Assembly: GCF_000021965.1 (NCBI RefSeq)
Contig: NC_011832.1
Span: 1,240,001-1,304,000, forward strand
Source of the DNA: Methanosphaerula palustris E1-9c
GTDB lineage: Archaea > Halobacteriota > Methanomicrobia > Methanomicrobiales > Methanospirillaceae
Direction of reading: 5' to 3'
DNA length: 64,000 nucleotides
Shown here: one piece after another, positions 38,928-48,938 of the stretch
Layout: each line of letters opens with the position of its first letter
How positions within the stretch are numbered: position 1 is the stretch's first letter
Position numbers and translations under genes: made by a program
The notes under the pieces: generated by a model
What the model was told of the DNA's origin: nothing
Database searches by the model: none
Seen by the model: the letters and a program-made list of their open reading frames with translations, nothing else

Positions 38928-40088
38928 TCACTCGTATCGAAGGGCATCAATCGGGTTCAGGTTAGAAGCCTTCCATGCCGGGTACAGTCCGCTCAGCACG
39001 CTGGTCCCAATTCCGAAGCCCATTCCATAAACTATCGCGATCAGACTTGACGGATAGAAGAGATACTTGGTGGTCTGGAGCATGAAGAGGCTGATCACAT
39101 ACCCGCCGCCAAAGCTGAGCATCCCGCCGATCAGGGAGCCGATGAATCCGAGGATCAGCGCCTCATAGATGAACATCCAGCGCACTTCTTTCCGTCGTGT
39201 CCCGAGCGAACGCATGATCCCAATCTCTCTGATCCGTTCAGTCACCGACATCATCATGATGTTCAGGATACTGATCCCTGCAACCAGGAGAGATATCCCA
39301 CCAATCACTGTTGTGAATGTCGAGATCTGATTGAAGGCACCCAGGATAGAGTCAAGGATCGACTTGGTGTCGTAGACGTCGACGACCTTATCCTGTCGGT
39401 TGAATCTCTTCTCAATTGCCTGCTTCACCGATACAATCTGTTTCAGGTCGGAGGCTTTGACGATCGCTTCATTGTACCCCTTGACACTGTAATGCTCGGA
39501 GAACCATTGTTTACTGACGATCAGAGCGTTGTCAGGGTTGATATCCAGCCCGAGCCCGCGCTCCTTGAGGATTCCGACCACCGGGAGGATCGTCCCGTCT
39601 CCCAGGATCACCTTCGAGCCGACCTTGACCTTCAACTGATCGGCGATCGTCTTCCCTATCATGGCCCCGCTGTTTCCACGCAGATATACTCCGCTCTCCA
39701 CGGTGAGCATGGTGGGCATGTCGTCAGGGTCCATCCCATAGATCGAAGCGACTCCTTTCTCATTTCCATAGGTGATCCTATCGCCGCCGGTATAGATTGG
39801 AATCACCTTGTTCGGAGAGACTGCCCGGGAGAGTTCAAGGATTTGCTGTTCAGAGAGCCGGTCATTGGTGACGGTAGTCCCCGAAAGCCCTCCCGTACCT
39901 GAATGGGGCGAGACCACGATTGAATCCCCAACCGAGGTGAAACTATCTGAAACCGAGAGGACGATTCCATTCCCGAGGATCCCCATCGATGAGATCGAGA
40001 GCACTCCGATGATGATCCCGAGGATCGCCAGCAACGAGCGGAACCAGTTTCTTCGCAGGTTTCTGACTGCAAAATCAACGAATATCAT
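38928..40088 (-). CDS. MacB/FtsX-type ABC permease
   Basis: The 386 residues have the MacB layout: one N-terminal helix (RNLRRNWFRSLLAILGIIIGVLSI), a large outer domain (about 50-255), then three helices (ISLLVAGISILNIMMMSVTERIREIGIMRSLG and following). It pairs with the ATPase gene upstream (4-base overlap). Such systems push extracytoplasmic proteins or lipids by mechanotransmission. The neighbours are a CARDB-type surface protein and two Yip1-like proteins. Confidence 0.9.
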   Translation of the reverse strand: MIFVDFAVRNLRRNWFRSLLAILGIIIGVLSISSMGILGNGIVLSVSDSFTSVGDSIVVSPHSGTGGLSGTTVTNDRLSEQQILELSRAVSPNKVIPIYTGGDRITYGNEKGVASIYGMDPDDMPTMLTVESGVYLRGNSGAMIGKTIADQLKVKVGSKVILGDGTILPVVGILKERGLGLDINPDNALIVSKQWFSEHYSVKGYNEAIVKASDLKQIVSVKQAIEKRFNRQDKVVDVYDTKSILDSILGAFNQISTFTTVIGGISLLVAGISILNIMMMSVTERIREIGIMRSLGTRRKEVRWMFIYEALILGFIGSLIGGMLSFGGGYVISLFMLQTTKYLFYPSSLIAIVYGMGFGIGTSVLSGLYPAWKASNLNPIDALRYE

Positions 40089-40789
40089 GCAATTCTCCCG
40101 TCCACGATCCGGATCATCCGACTGGCATAGTCGGCAACCGATGCATCGTGCGTGACCATGATGATGGTCTTTCCGTCCTGGTTCATCGTGGTCAACAGGT
40201 CCATGATACCCTTCCCTGTCTTGGAGTCCAGGTTGCCGGTAGGCTCATCGCAGAGGAGGATGTCGGGGTCGTTGACCAGCGCCCGTGCGATCGCAACCCG
40301 CTGCTGCTGTCCGCCTGAGAGTTCACTCGGCTTGTGTGTATAGAGCTGGACATCATCGAGCCCTGCGGCCTTCAATACCTCCAGCGGCTTGAGGCCGCAT
40401 TCATCGTTCTGACATTTCAGGATCAGCGGAAACTCCACATTCTCCAAGACCGAGAGGAGTGGGATCAGGTTGAAGTGCTGGAAGATGAACCCGATCGTGT
40501 CCCGTCGCAGCCAGGTGAGTTCGTCATCACTCAGGTCCTTAACATTTGAACCGTTGATGATCAGGTCCCCTGATGTTGGGATATCGAGGCATCCCATCAT
40601 GTTCAACAGCGTGGTCTTGCCTGATCCAGAGGGGCCCATGATCGCGATGAACTCGCCCGGGTAGACCTTCAGCGAGACGTGATCGAGTGCCACCACATCC
40701 CCTGCTGGGAGGGGATAGATCTTGGTCACCTGATCGAAGAGGAGGACCGGTTGATCTGATCGTTCATCAGAGGGTTGAAGCGCGTTCAC
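40085..40789 (-). CDS. LolD/MacB-type ABC ATPase
   Basis: The 234 residues have Walker [13 protein letters not shown], the Q-loop [12 protein letters not shown], the signature [15 protein letters not shown], Walker [13 protein letters not shown] and the H-loop MVTHD. It drives the overlapping permease. It lies 9 bases after the surface protein gene. Confidence 0.94.
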   Translation of the reverse strand: MNALQPSDERSDQPVLLFDQVTKIYPLPAGDVVALDHVSLKVYPGEFIAIMGPSGSGKTTLLNMMGCLDIPTSGDLIINGSNVKDLSDDELTWLRRDTIGFIFQHFNLIPLLSVLENVEFPLILKCQNDECGLKPLEVLKAAGLDDVQLYTHKPSELSGGQQQRVAIARALVNDPDILLCDEPTGNLDSKTGKGIMDLLTTMNQDGKTIIMVTHDASVADYASRMIRIVDGRIA

Positions 40790-40798
40790 CCGAACAGG

Positions 40799-42046
40799 TC
40801 ACCCCCTCTTCCAGGATTTGTTGATCACATATCCGACGACGAGGATTGCCAGGAGCAGGATCACAACCCAGAGGATGGGAAACGAAGTATCTGCTGTGGT
40901 TGAGGTGTCAGCCGTATCTCCCAGCGAAAGTGGAATGGTCTTGGAGAACTGGTTTCCATCGGCATCCAGATAGGTGACGATCACCGGAACGCTGGTTGCA
41001 CCTTTTGCATTGAAGGTCAGCTCAAAGCTCGAGAAGTCGTCTGGCTGGAGAGAACCGACAACATACTGTTTGTACGGATCGATCCCGGTCACATCCTTGC
41101 CAGGCGTGACAACGACCGCCTTGGCCGGGGTGAGCCCGGCATTGGTGATGTCTCCGGTCAGGTCGATCGTTGAATTGGACTGTTTGATCACGATATTCGA
41201 GATGACCATATCTGCCCGTGTCTTGGACTCACTGAATTCCACCGGGATGACAAGCGTCTGGGTGTGTCGGTTCAGACCATTGGTGAACAGGACCTGCACC
41301 GTGAGGTTCGACGGGGCGGCCGGGGTGATGTTCAGCGTGGTGGTCGAAGCGCTGTTCGATCCGAGCGTCCCGATGAACGAAGTGGCAGGAAGCATCGTGA
41401 TCGAAGGGCCGGCTGCATTGACGGTCACTCCGTTCACACTGTTCTGACGGGGGTTTCCCACAGAGAGGGTGATGGAATCCTTCTGGCCGGCACTGTAGGC
41501 GTCAGGCTGACTCTGAATAGCGAGGACAAGGCCGGTGTTGTCGATCTTCACCGGCACCAGGTATCGAAGGCTGGTTCCTTCGGGAAACTGAAGCGAGAAC
41601 TCTGGGTAGTAGATCCCATCTGGGGCTCCCGCCTTGATGGTGAAGGTGAACGACATCTTCGCCCCGGGACCGATATCCCCTACTGCCGCGTAATTCTTGT
41701 CGTTGACCGTGATAGCCCCGTTTCCGGTCAGCGCCCCCCGCTTGACCGTGATACTGTGGCTGGCGGTGTTGACCACATCGACGGTCAGCGTACCGGTATC
41801 CCCGTACATCAGCACTTCAGGGTCCAGTTTCGTACCGGTCACCTGCAACTGCCCGGTATCGCTCGTCTGGGAAGCGATGACGCTTTGACTCAGCGTCTGG
41901 GTGGTGGTCGATACAACTCCAGATGTCGTGGATGAGGTGGTTATTCCTGCAGGGATTGTATATCCTGCAGGAATGGTCTGGTCTACGGCCCCTGCTGCGC
42001 TGATAAGGAGGCAGAGGAGCAATCCGATGAATACAAGTCTTCTCAT
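40799..42046 (-). CDS. Surface-anchored CARDB/COG1361-type protein
   Basis: The 415 residues begin with a signal peptide (RRLVFIGLLLCLLISAAGAVD). Two or three immunoglobulin-like repeats follow (TGTLTVDVVNTASHSITVKRG, KDSITLSVGNPRQNSVNGV, MVISNIVIKQSNSTIDLTGDITNAG). A C-terminal membrane helix with basic tail closes the protein (ILWVVILLLAILVVGYVINKSWKRG). This is the common archaeal partner of LolD/MacB ABC systems and may be the outer part of that machine. It lies 2 bases after the Yip1-like gene. Confidence 0.85.
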   Translation of the reverse strand: MRRLVFIGLLLCLLISAAGAVDQTIPAGYTIPAGITTSSTTSGVVSTTTQTLSQSVIASQTSDTGQLQVTGTKLDPEVLMYGDTGTLTVDVVNTASHSITVKRGALTGNGAITVNDKNYAAVGDIGPGAKMSFTFTIKAGAPDGIYYPEFSLQFPEGTSLRYLVPVKIDNTGLVLAIQSQPDAYSAGQKDSITLSVGNPRQNSVNGVTVNAAGPSITMLPATSFIGTLGSNSASTTTLNITPAAPSNLTVQVLFTNGLNRHTQTLVIPVEFSESKTRADMVISNIVIKQSNSTIDLTGDITNAGLTPAKAVVVTPGKDVTGIDPYKQYVVGSLQPDDFSSFELTFNAKGATSVPVIVTYLDADGNQFSKTIPLSLGDTADTSTTADTSFPILWVVILLLAILVVGYVINKSWKRG

Positions 42047-42048
42047 GG

Positions 42049-42678
42049 TTATAAAACTCCAATTATTTTTACTGCGACGGCGATGATGATCGGAATACAG
42101 ACGATGATCGCCGCATGGTGAGTGGAGAGGTCTTCAGCCTCCCGTACTCCAAAGATCCAGATATATCCACTCCAGAGCAGGCAGATGATCCCAATCAGGG
42201 TCACCATCTGCATCGTTTGGGTGTGCTGGATCTGGTCGACCATCGCTCCGATCATCTGTGGATCCCCGAGCGCTGGCAGTCTGAGCGATCCGGTGAACGG
42301 CGCCAGCACCGGAATCGTGATGAGCGAACCGATGAACCCTGGAATGAACCCATAACTGGTGAACTGGAGCAGCTGCAGGAATTCTCCACCACCGAACAGA
42401 ATCCTTGAGATGATCGTAAAGATCCCGGTCACGATCACCCAGACCAGGTAGGCCATGAGGATCGCAGAAGCCAGGGTCAGGAGAGGATCCAAACTCGTGG
42501 GGGTGTGGCCAATCAGTTGATTCTGGATCTGACTGTTCAGATAGCCAGTCCCTGCACCTCCAAACCCAGATATCAGGACCAGCAGTGCAGGGATTCTCAG
42601 ATCGAAGGGATCCTGTTTTTTTGCTGCAAAAAAAACCCCTGGTGTGAGGAGCGCCAGGATCGGGTTCGTGTTCTCCAT
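42049..42678 (-). CDS. Yip1-family membrane protein
   Basis: I chose ATG 42678 (MENTNPILALLTPGVFF); the longer frame begins at 42762. The 209 residues have five membrane segments in the Yip1 pattern. It starts with the usual PxxFF-like segment near the N-terminus and ends VCIPIIIAVAVKIIGVL. It shares its layout and several stretches (WSGYIWIFGVREAEDLSTHHA) with the next gene upstream, so the two are paralogues. Role unknown; in archaea these genes often travel with MacB-like ABC systems. Confidence 0.78.
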   Translation of the reverse strand: MENTNPILALLTPGVFFAAKKQDPFDLRIPALLVLISGFGGAGTGYLNSQIQNQLIGHTPTSLDPLLTLASAILMAYLVWVIVTGIFTIISRILFGGGEFLQLLQFTSYGFIPGFIGSLITIPVLAPFTGSLRLPALGDPQMIGAMVDQIQHTQTMQMVTLIGIICLLWSGYIWIFGVREAEDLSTHHAAIIVCIPIIIAVAVKIIGVL

Positions 42679-42769
42679 GTGTATCTCGTTACTCTTTCTT
42701 TGTGGTTTATTTGAACATTGGTATCTGGTTGGCGCCGCTCGTTTCAATACAGATACCTTCAATCTGTAT

Positions 42770-43408
42770 CTATGCGATCAGTCCATATATCGAGAACAGC
42801 ACCGATACAAGCACCGGGATGCCAACCGTGATGACTGCGTTACGGGTGGTCAGATGCCGGGCCTCCCTGACACCAAAGATCCAGATGTTTGCACTCCAGA
42901 GCAGGAAGACGATGCCGATAAGGGAGATCACCGCCATCGACGGGGTCTTCATCATCCCGGTCATCGCCGACTGCATCAGGGTGGGATCCGCGATCGATGG
43001 CAGGTGGATCGTTGAGAGGTACTGGAACATCAACGGCAGCGAGATGATACTGCCGATCAACGAGGGGATATATCCGTACCCTGTGACTTCGAGCACCCGC
43101 TTGAAGTCTCCGGTCCCATTGAAGGCCATCGAGATCAGATAGAAGATCCCGGCCATGATAAACCACATCACCAGGACGACGATGATAGCACTGATCGCAC
43201 CGATCCCCTGAATGATGCCGATCATCTGCTGTGAACTTGCAGGGAGCACCTGCATCGTGACGCCGGTGACTATATAGGCCGAGATGGCGCTGACAATTCC
43301 CATGAGGAGAACGATCACTGCCGGGATGCCGAGGCTGACCGGTCTCTCTTCGATCCCGATAAAGAAATTTTGAGGAGCAGTGAGTATTGTTAAAAATTTA
43401 TTATCCAT
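42770..43408 (-). CDS. Yip1-family membrane protein, paralogue
   Basis: The 212 residues have five membrane segments. The start TAPQNFFIGIEERPVSLGIPAVIVLL and the end WSANIWIFGVREARHLTTRNAVITVG match the neighbour at 42049. The pair probably arose by tandem duplication. It is the first clear gene of the leftward ABC cluster; a further envelope gene lies 112 bases upstream. Confidence 0.78.
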   Translation of the reverse strand: MDNKFLTILTAPQNFFIGIEERPVSLGIPAVIVLLMGIVSAISAYIVTGVTMQVLPASSQQMIGIIQGIGAISAIIVVLVMWFIMAGIFYLISMAFNGTGDFKRVLEVTGYGYIPSLIGSIISLPLMFQYLSTIHLPSIADPTLMQSAMTGMMKTPSMAVISLIGIVFLLWSANIWIFGVREARHLTTRNAVITVGIPVLVSVLFSIYGLIA

Positions 43409-43520
43409 GGCTGATCAGTGAATCAATGAGTTATCATCAAAGTTTAATTTGTTGGTCAATTTTTCTGAATCGCATCCGAACCGAGGGGAAAAAAGGAGAT
43501 TATCCTCTTATCATGTCCGT

Positions 43521-44567
43521 TCAGGCAGGTACATCACGGTTCTGTATCAGTTCGAAGGCTGCAGAGAAGATGGCCCCGGTTCCCAGCAGCAGGGCGATCA
43601 GCCAGATTATTCCACCGAGGATCGGGATCAACTGGAGCAGATTCAGCAGGACGAAGCCGATAATGAAGAGGATCAGCGGCGAGGCTGTCATCTTCAGCAC
43701 ATCTCCGAGGAATTTTCCCAGCGCCAGAGATGTGACGAGCCCGGAGAGCGTCGTTGTGGCCATGATGAGCAGGGCGACGAGCAGGGCCAGCGGAATCCCT
43801 ACTATGGAGATCAACAGCAGCAGACAGATGATCCCGCCGCCGATCAGTCCTCCTATCCCGAAGATCAGTGTCCTGACGGGATGATTCAGCACAGATCCTC
43901 CGACGGCCGTCGCCGCTCCCGGGAAGAGAACGATCAACACGAGCCCGATGATCAGGAACCCGAGCGCCATCAGAAGAGCCAGGACCGCAGATATCCAGCT
44001 CCAGTTTCCGTGATCTTTCGATCGATCTCCAGTCTGGTTCGCCTCTTTGTGGTCCTGGGGACTATCGATCACCATGCTTCCGGCTGTCCCGGTGTTCTGG
44101 AAATTCGAGCTGCCGACCCGGAGCGTGCCGTTGATATTCCCGGCATTGGTAACGGAACCGCCACTGAGCAGGGCGTCCCTGCTCACCGTTGTGGCGTTCA
44201 TGACGTTCACCTTCCCGCCGGCTGCGATCAGGTTGGTTCCCACACTCCCGTTCATCACTACACTGCCCCCGGCAGCGATCACCTTCCCGCCAACATTGGC
44301 GTTGATCGAGACTTTACCGCCGGCTGCGATCAGATCTCCTTTCACCGGTGCATTCACCTGAATCATGCCGCCGGCCACCACCAGGCTGTCGACCGGTGCA
44401 TCGATCACAATGGTACCGCCGGTAGCGAACACATCATCAGAGATGGGTGTGGTCAGATGGGTCTGGTTGTCGTCGAGGATCACGACGGCCATCGAGGCGG
44501 TGGGTATGAGCATCAACAGCACGAGCCCTACTATCAGGGCCGGCCATTGCAATATCTGTGGAGTCAT
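43521..44567 (-). CDS. Bactofilin-like (polymer-forming) protein with membrane domain
   Basis: The 348 residues start with a membrane segment (LQWPALIVGLVLLMLIPTAS). A beta-helix of short repeats follows (IVIDAPVDSLVVAGGMIQV, GDLIAAGGKVSINANVGGKV, GGSVVMNGSVGTNLIAAGG), as in bactofilin-type polymer-forming domains. The second half has four to five membrane helices. The repeat domain should lie outside the cell if the first segment is a signal anchor. The role is unknown, possibly envelope scaffolding. Confidence 0.72.
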   Translation of the reverse strand: MTPQILQWPALIVGLVLLMLIPTASMAVVILDDNQTHLTTPISDDVFATGGTIVIDAPVDSLVVAGGMIQVNAPVKGDLIAAGGKVSINANVGGKVIAAGGSVVMNGSVGTNLIAAGGKVNVMNATTVSRDALLSGGSVTNAGNINGTLRVGSSNFQNTGTAGSMVIDSPQDHKEANQTGDRSKDHGNWSWISAVLALLMALGFLIIGLVLIVLFPGAATAVGGSVLNHPVRTLIFGIGGLIGGGIICLLLLISIVGIPLALLVALLIMATTTLSGLVTSLALGKFLGDVLKMTASPLILFIIGFVLLNLLQLIPILGGIIWLIALLLGTGAIFSAAFELIQNRDVPA

Positions 44568-44832
44568 AGAGTTTAGGTCAGGCTCAACCGATTTATCTGT
44601 TGTGTCAGGTGTTGATAGGAATGACGACTGGTTGTTCTCTTACCTGCTGCCAGTGTCTCATATCCTGAACGGAGACCCGGGGGTGAGATAATTGCCAGGT
44701 GATCGATTCGGTCTGCTCGCTCCGTATCACTATATTATTATCTTAAGGGTGACACCTTGTGTCAGTGGGGATCGGGAAGGTCGTCGGTACTGGACATGTC
44801 GACTTTCCTGAGTCTCCCCAATCAGGAGACCA

Positions 44833-45903
44833 ATGAACCATATCGTACCCGTTGATCAGGATCTACCGGATCACCATGCAGCCTTGAGGGAGGGGCCGGT
44901 CCCTTCAGCAGTGAGGGAGAGTATCATCCGGATCGAACATCTCTCCAAGGTCTTCCCATCCAAACAGGGACCGGTGGCCGCTGTCGATGATATCTCTTTC
45001 GAGGTAAAACGTGGCGAGATCTTCGGCCTGCTCGGCCCGAATGGGGCCGGCAAGAGCACGCTCATCAGGATCCTCACCACCCTGATCTCCCCGAGTTCCG
45101 GGGCCGCGTTCATCGATTCCTATGAGGTATCGGCTTCTCCCGAGCAGATCCGCGGGTTGATTGGTGTCTGCCCGCAGAACAGTACCCTGGATCAGGAACT
45201 GACCGCCTACGATAACCTTGAGTTTTACGGCAGGTTGCAGAACATGGAGGATCGGGTGCTCAAGCCCCGGATCTGGCAACTCCTGGAGATGACCGGGCTT
45301 CAAGACAGGGCCCGTTCTCCAGTCAGTACCTTCTCCGGCGGAATGAAACGGAAACTTGAGATTGTCCGGGCGTTCATCCATAAGCCGGATATCCTCTTCC
45401 TGGATGAACCGACGATCGGACTCGATCCCGAGTCCCGGCGCGAGGTGTGGCAGCAGATTGAACAGTTGAACGTTGAAGAGACGACGATCATCCTGACCAC
45501 CCATTATATGGATGAGGCCGAGAGGCTCTGCAACCGGATAGCATTCGTCGACCAGGGTCGACTGATCGCCCTGGACACGATGGAGAACCTGCGACGATCG
45601 TTTCCGGTTGGCGACCTGATCGAGATTGGGGTTGTGAAGATAACCGGGGATCTCCTCGCCCGGATCAGAGAGATACCCCAGGTTGGTTCTGTCGATGTCA
45701 GGGGACTGAACCTGCTGATCGTGACAAGAGATGCGAGTATCGTCCTCCCCGATCTCCTGCGGGTCCTCGAACAGTTCTCAAACCCAATGACCTCGATTGC
45801 AATCCGGTCGCCGTCCCTCGAGGATATCTTCATCTACCTGACCGGGCAGGTTCCAGAGTCCGATGCGATCGCGACCGGTGAAGTCGGGAGGCAGGATTCA
45901 TGA
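44833..45903 (+). CDS. DrrA-type ABC exporter ATPase
   Basis: The 356 residues have Walker A LLGPNGAGKSTLIR, the Q-loop VCPQNSTLDQEL, the signature FSGGMKRKLEIVRA, Walker B ILFLDEPTIGLDP and the H-loop LTTHYMDEAERL. A long C-terminal part follows. This is the daunorubicin-resistance (DrrA) type, often used to export lipids or drugs. It overlaps the permease gene by 4 bases. Confidence 0.94.
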   Translation: MNHIVPVDQDLPDHHAALREGPVPSAVRESIIRIEHLSKVFPSKQGPVAAVDDISFEVKRGEIFGLLGPNGAGKSTLIRILTTLISPSSGAAFIDSYEVSASPEQIRGLIGVCPQNSTLDQELTAYDNLEFYGRLQNMEDRVLKPRIWQLLEMTGLQDRARSPVSTFSGGMKRKLEIVRAFIHKPDILFLDEPTIGLDPESRREVWQQIEQLNVEETTIILTTHYMDEAERLCNRIAFVDQGRLIALDTMENLRRSFPVGDLIEIGVVKITGDLLARIREIPQVGSVDVRGLNLLIVTRDASIVLPDLLRVLEQFSNPMTSIAIRSPSLEDIFIYLTGQVPESDAIATGEVGRQDS

Positions 45904-47000
45904 CATCATCCCTGCTGCGGGGAGCCTTTGCGATCTTCAAACGGGATTTTCAGAAGTTCCTGAGCAATCCGTTTGTGATCCTGATGACCCTCTTCATGCC
46001 GATCATGTACCTGATCATCTTCGGCAGCGCGATGGGCGGGTCTATCAGCCACATCCCGATCGGGGTGGTGCAGGACGAGCCGTACCTGGTGGAGACTCCG
46101 CTCTTCGCCTCGGCAGTTGCTGGATTGAGCACGATGCAGCAGGTGGACAACCCTCCAACCTTTGATGTAACGGTCTTCACCGATGAGGCGAGCGCCCGGC
46201 GTGCGGTCACTGACGGAAGGATCATGGCTGCTGTCATCTTCCCCTCCAGCATCTCGGCGGATAATACGATCCGCATGTACATGGACAGTTCTGAGTTTAC
46301 CATCCCCGCACTGATCCAGGCTGGATTGAACGGTGTCCTGGCCCAGAACGGGGCGCACAATCCGGTGCAGGTCACCAAGATCTATGGGGATATCGGTTAC
46401 TTGCAGTTCTTTGGGGTTGGTGTCATTGTCATGGCCATCTTCATGACCACGATGATGGGGGGCGGCATGGCGATGATCCGGGACCGGGAGATGGGGATCG
46501 TCGAAGGGTATCTGGTCACGCCGGTGAAACGGTCGAGCACCCTCCTCGGCATCATCGCAAGCGGCACGGTCAAGGGATTTCTCGCAGGATTTATCATCCT
46601 TCTTGTCGACCTCTTCGTGGCCGGGATCGTCATCGACAGTGCGGTGAACTTTCTGCTGATCCTGGCTGTCATCTTCATCATCAGCATCGGACTCACCAGT
46701 CTGGTGGTCGCTTTCGCCTCCCGCTTTGCAAACCAGCAGATCTTCGCCTCCTCTGTCGCGTTCCTGAACCTGATCCTCTTCATGACCAGCGGTGCTTTTT
46801 ACCCGACACTCGGGATGCCGGACTGGCTCCGCTGGATCACGGTGATCAATCCTGAGTCCTACGGCGTGCATGCCCTTCGCTCCCTGGTTCTCAGGGGTCA
46901 GGGGCTCAATCTCATCGGAATCGACCTGCTGGCGCTGATCATCTTCTCGGTCTTTGCGATCGCGATCGGCATTGCGACCTTCCGACGGACCCTCGATTGA
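45900..47000 (+). CDS. DrrB-type ABC-2 permease
   Basis: The 366 residues have an N-terminal helix, an outer domain to about 165 (VVQDEPYLVETPLF, SSISADNTIRMYMDSSEF), then five helices with the ABC-2 motif MTSGAFYPTLGMPDWLRWITVINPESYGVHALR. The large outer domain is the YhhJ/YadH-like type. It pairs with the ATPase gene. The truncated copy at 29412 belongs to the same broad family. Confidence 0.92.
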   Translation: MTSSLLRGAFAIFKRDFQKFLSNPFVILMTLFMPIMYLIIFGSAMGGSISHIPIGVVQDEPYLVETPLFASAVAGLSTMQQVDNPPTFDVTVFTDEASARRAVTDGRIMAAVIFPSSISADNTIRMYMDSSEFTIPALIQAGLNGVLAQNGAHNPVQVTKIYGDIGYLQFFGVGVIVMAIFMTTMMGGGMAMIRDREMGIVEGYLVTPVKRSSTLLGIIASGTVKGFLAGFIILLVDLFVAGIVIDSAVNFLLILAVIFIISIGLTSLVVAFASRFANQQIFASSVAFLNLILFMTSGAFYPTLGMPDWLRWITVINPESYGVHALRSLVLRGQGLNLIGIDLLALIIFSVFAIAIGIATFRRTLD

Positions 47001-47010
47001 GGGATTACCC

Positions 47011-47016
47011 TTTTTT
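47011..47016 (+). terminator. T-tract after the DrrAB-type operon
   Basis: A run of six T lies 10 bases after the permease stop. This is a plausible archaeal terminator. Confidence 0.4.
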
Positions 47017-47335
47017 GTTCGGACCCGGGGATGTTTGGTCTCTGGTCGGTAGAACTTTTGAAGGCTGCAGTTCCCTAGCACTGATCGACCATTTCCTGCA
47101 GCAGCAGTGCAGGGCCGGTCACGATCTGTCCGGTCCCCCCGTCGAACTGATGATCTTTTTAAAGGTTGCCTGGTAGGACTTTCGAGGGCTGTTCAACGAT
47201 CCGGGAAGGACAACGGGAATAGATCCACGGTGTCCGGGTGTGTCAGAAAAAGTGATGCCGGCTGCAGTCCCAAACGCGGCCTTTGGAAACGACAGTTCCG
47301 GGGGGACCGTGATGATCGAGGATTTTCAAACGGGA
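47017..47335 (-). other. Gene-poor stretch with possible coding relics
   Basis: No intact gene is seen. On the minus strand two broken pieces read like protein: a stretch with FPKAAFGTAAGITFSDTPG and, in another frame, GGTGQIVTGPALLLQEMVDQ before a stop. They may be parts of one frameshifted gene. No family was recognised. Confidence 0.25.
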
Positions 47336-48373
47336 TCATACATCACAGGTGGTTGATGAACAGGGATTACGCATCTCTTCTTCCAGGATCTTATACCCGG
47401 TCACCACCAGTGCGACCAACACGGGGCCGACGATGAAACCCAGGATTCCCATGAATGGGAGGCCGGCAAAGATGCCGATCATCATCAGCACCGGGTTGAT
47501 GGCGACTCTCTTCCCCATCATCACCGGCCGGTAATAGAAATCGATCCATCCACTTAAGAGTGGATATCCGATGAACACCGTAATGGCCGCACCCTTCATA
47601 TCCCCTGTGGCGATCAGGTAGAGGGTCATGAGAAGAATGATGAATTGGGCCCCAATGAGAGGGATCAGCATGCCGAGTCCTATTATGGTGGCGAACAGGA
47701 TCACGTTTCCATAGCCGAGCACCATGAAGAATGGTATGGCAAGGATAAAGGAGAGGATCGCAGCCGATATCTGGATGATGATGAGCGAGTAGATGGTATC
47801 TCCTGAAATTCTGGCCATCTTTTCCACGGCAGATGCCAGTTTGGGGGAGAGGTTGCAGGTCAATGTGCCCCAGATACTCTCCCCGAAATAGAGGAGCATC
47901 GAGAGGGAGAGGAAGAAGATCACAACCTGAATCAGGAGCTGCAGCAGGTTGCTGGTCATTCCTATGATCGACTCCAGCATCGACTTGATCAGCATTTGAG
48001 GGATGCTGGAGAGTTGACTGGCTATGGACGATGGGAGAAATGAGGATATGCCGGCATTTTGAATGCCCATCACCAGCGACGTGATCATGGAACCGATCTC
48101 ACCACTGTTGGCCAGGAGCACGTTCATCGATACCGATACCACCAGGATGACTGTACAGAGGATCATGATGGTAATGAGCGCTGCAGAGATCGATGGTTTG
48201 AGACGACGCGATAATCTTTTTTGGAGTGGCATGAATGCAACGGCAAGGGCGACGGCCCATACGATCACCGTCATCAACGGCCAGAATGCAAAGACGGCCA
48301 CAAGAAAGATCGCACTGATAAGGAGCCACAGTTTCTGCTCTTCAGTGATCAGGGTTATCTCCATATATCTCAT
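47336..48373 (-). CDS. AI-2E family transporter
   Basis: The 345 residues have about seven to eight membrane segments and the family's features: an N-terminal helix pair, a polar middle part (about 130-200), FATIIGLGMLIPLIGAQFIILL and the C-terminal NPVLMMIGIFAGLPFMGILGFIVGPVLVALV. Members export autoinducer-2 or, more often, act as Na+/H+ antiporters or unknown permeases. The start may be ATG 48364. Confidence 0.88.
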   Translation of the reverse strand: MRYMEITLITEEQKLWLLISAIFLVAVFAFWPLMTVIVWAVALAVAFMPLQKRLSRRLKPSISAALITIMILCTVILVVSVSMNVLLANSGEIGSMITSLVMGIQNAGISSFLPSSIASQLSSIPQMLIKSMLESIIGMTSNLLQLLIQVVIFFLSLSMLLYFGESIWGTLTCNLSPKLASAVEKMARISGDTIYSLIIIQISAAILSFILAIPFFMVLGYGNVILFATIIGLGMLIPLIGAQFIILLMTLYLIATGDMKGAAITVFIGYPLLSGWIDFYYRPVMMGKRVAINPVLMMIGIFAGLPFMGILGFIVGPVLVALVVTGYKILEEEMRNPCSSTTCDV

Positions 48374-48399
48374 CTATTCGAGGAGTGAAGTGAAAAATG

Positions 48400-48938
48400 T
48401 ATGGAACTTGAAGATCGGAGGATCTCTTTCGTTTAACTCGCTCACGAATTCTCCTGATCCCGGCAACCCTACGAGCATCACCCGTGCTCGTCATCACGGT
48501 CACGTACCACCCGGCCGGCTCTTCGACGCCATCATTCCACCTGCATGCCCCTCTTCGATCACGATGTGCCGGCCCAGGGTGGTCACCATGCTCTCGGATG
48601 GTTAGGATTCCCTTTCCTCTCCATGGCACCGGGTCCGCACCGACACCGCTGGTGGGAATCGGTCCCTCATCGGGAACTGAGGGGCCGGGTCGTTCTCTTC
48701 GTTTTCTGATTCGAATGCGATCGGGTACTCGAGGAGACCGGCTTTGTTCAGAACGGCGAGATCTGTGGAGGGGATGGCACGGAGGAGGGAACGGTCCGGT
48801 TCGCGCCTGATCGATGGGGATGAGCCTGGTCCTTCACGCATCTCCTGCAGAGCCGGGTGGGGACCGGATAGATATGATTCAAACGGCCAGGTGCCGCCAA
48901 AGGTCCAATCATCGGTTTTCTGCAAAATCCCTTCTGTT
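48400..48938 (-). pseudogene. Probable decayed gene, perhaps an alpha/beta hydrolase
   Basis: No intact gene is supported. On the minus strand a long frame (stop at 48602) reads KTDDWTFGGTWPFESYLSG near its start. This looks like the N-terminus of haloalkane-dehalogenase-like alpha/beta hydrolases. The expected catalytic motifs do not follow in frame. A later piece beyond the stop reads MVTTLGRHIVIEEGHAGG. Frameshifts are likely. The call rests on one short motif and is weak. Confidence 0.25.

Noticed and set aside
43449-44576. A 375-codon plus-strand frame opposite the bactofilin-like gene
   Set aside because: It is Gln/Asp/Arg/His-rich without hydrophobic core; the minus strand has a convincing membrane protein.
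45906-47081. A 391-codon minus-strand frame opposite the ABC permease
   Set aside because: It is a shadow of the permease gene: highly charged, rich in Asp, His and Arg, without family motifs, while the plus strand encodes a clear ABC-2 permease.
48484-48810. A 108-codon plus-strand frame in the gap before the EVE gene
   Set aside because: No motif, Ser/Pro/Arg/Gly-rich composition, and the opposite strand gives a better protein-like reading.
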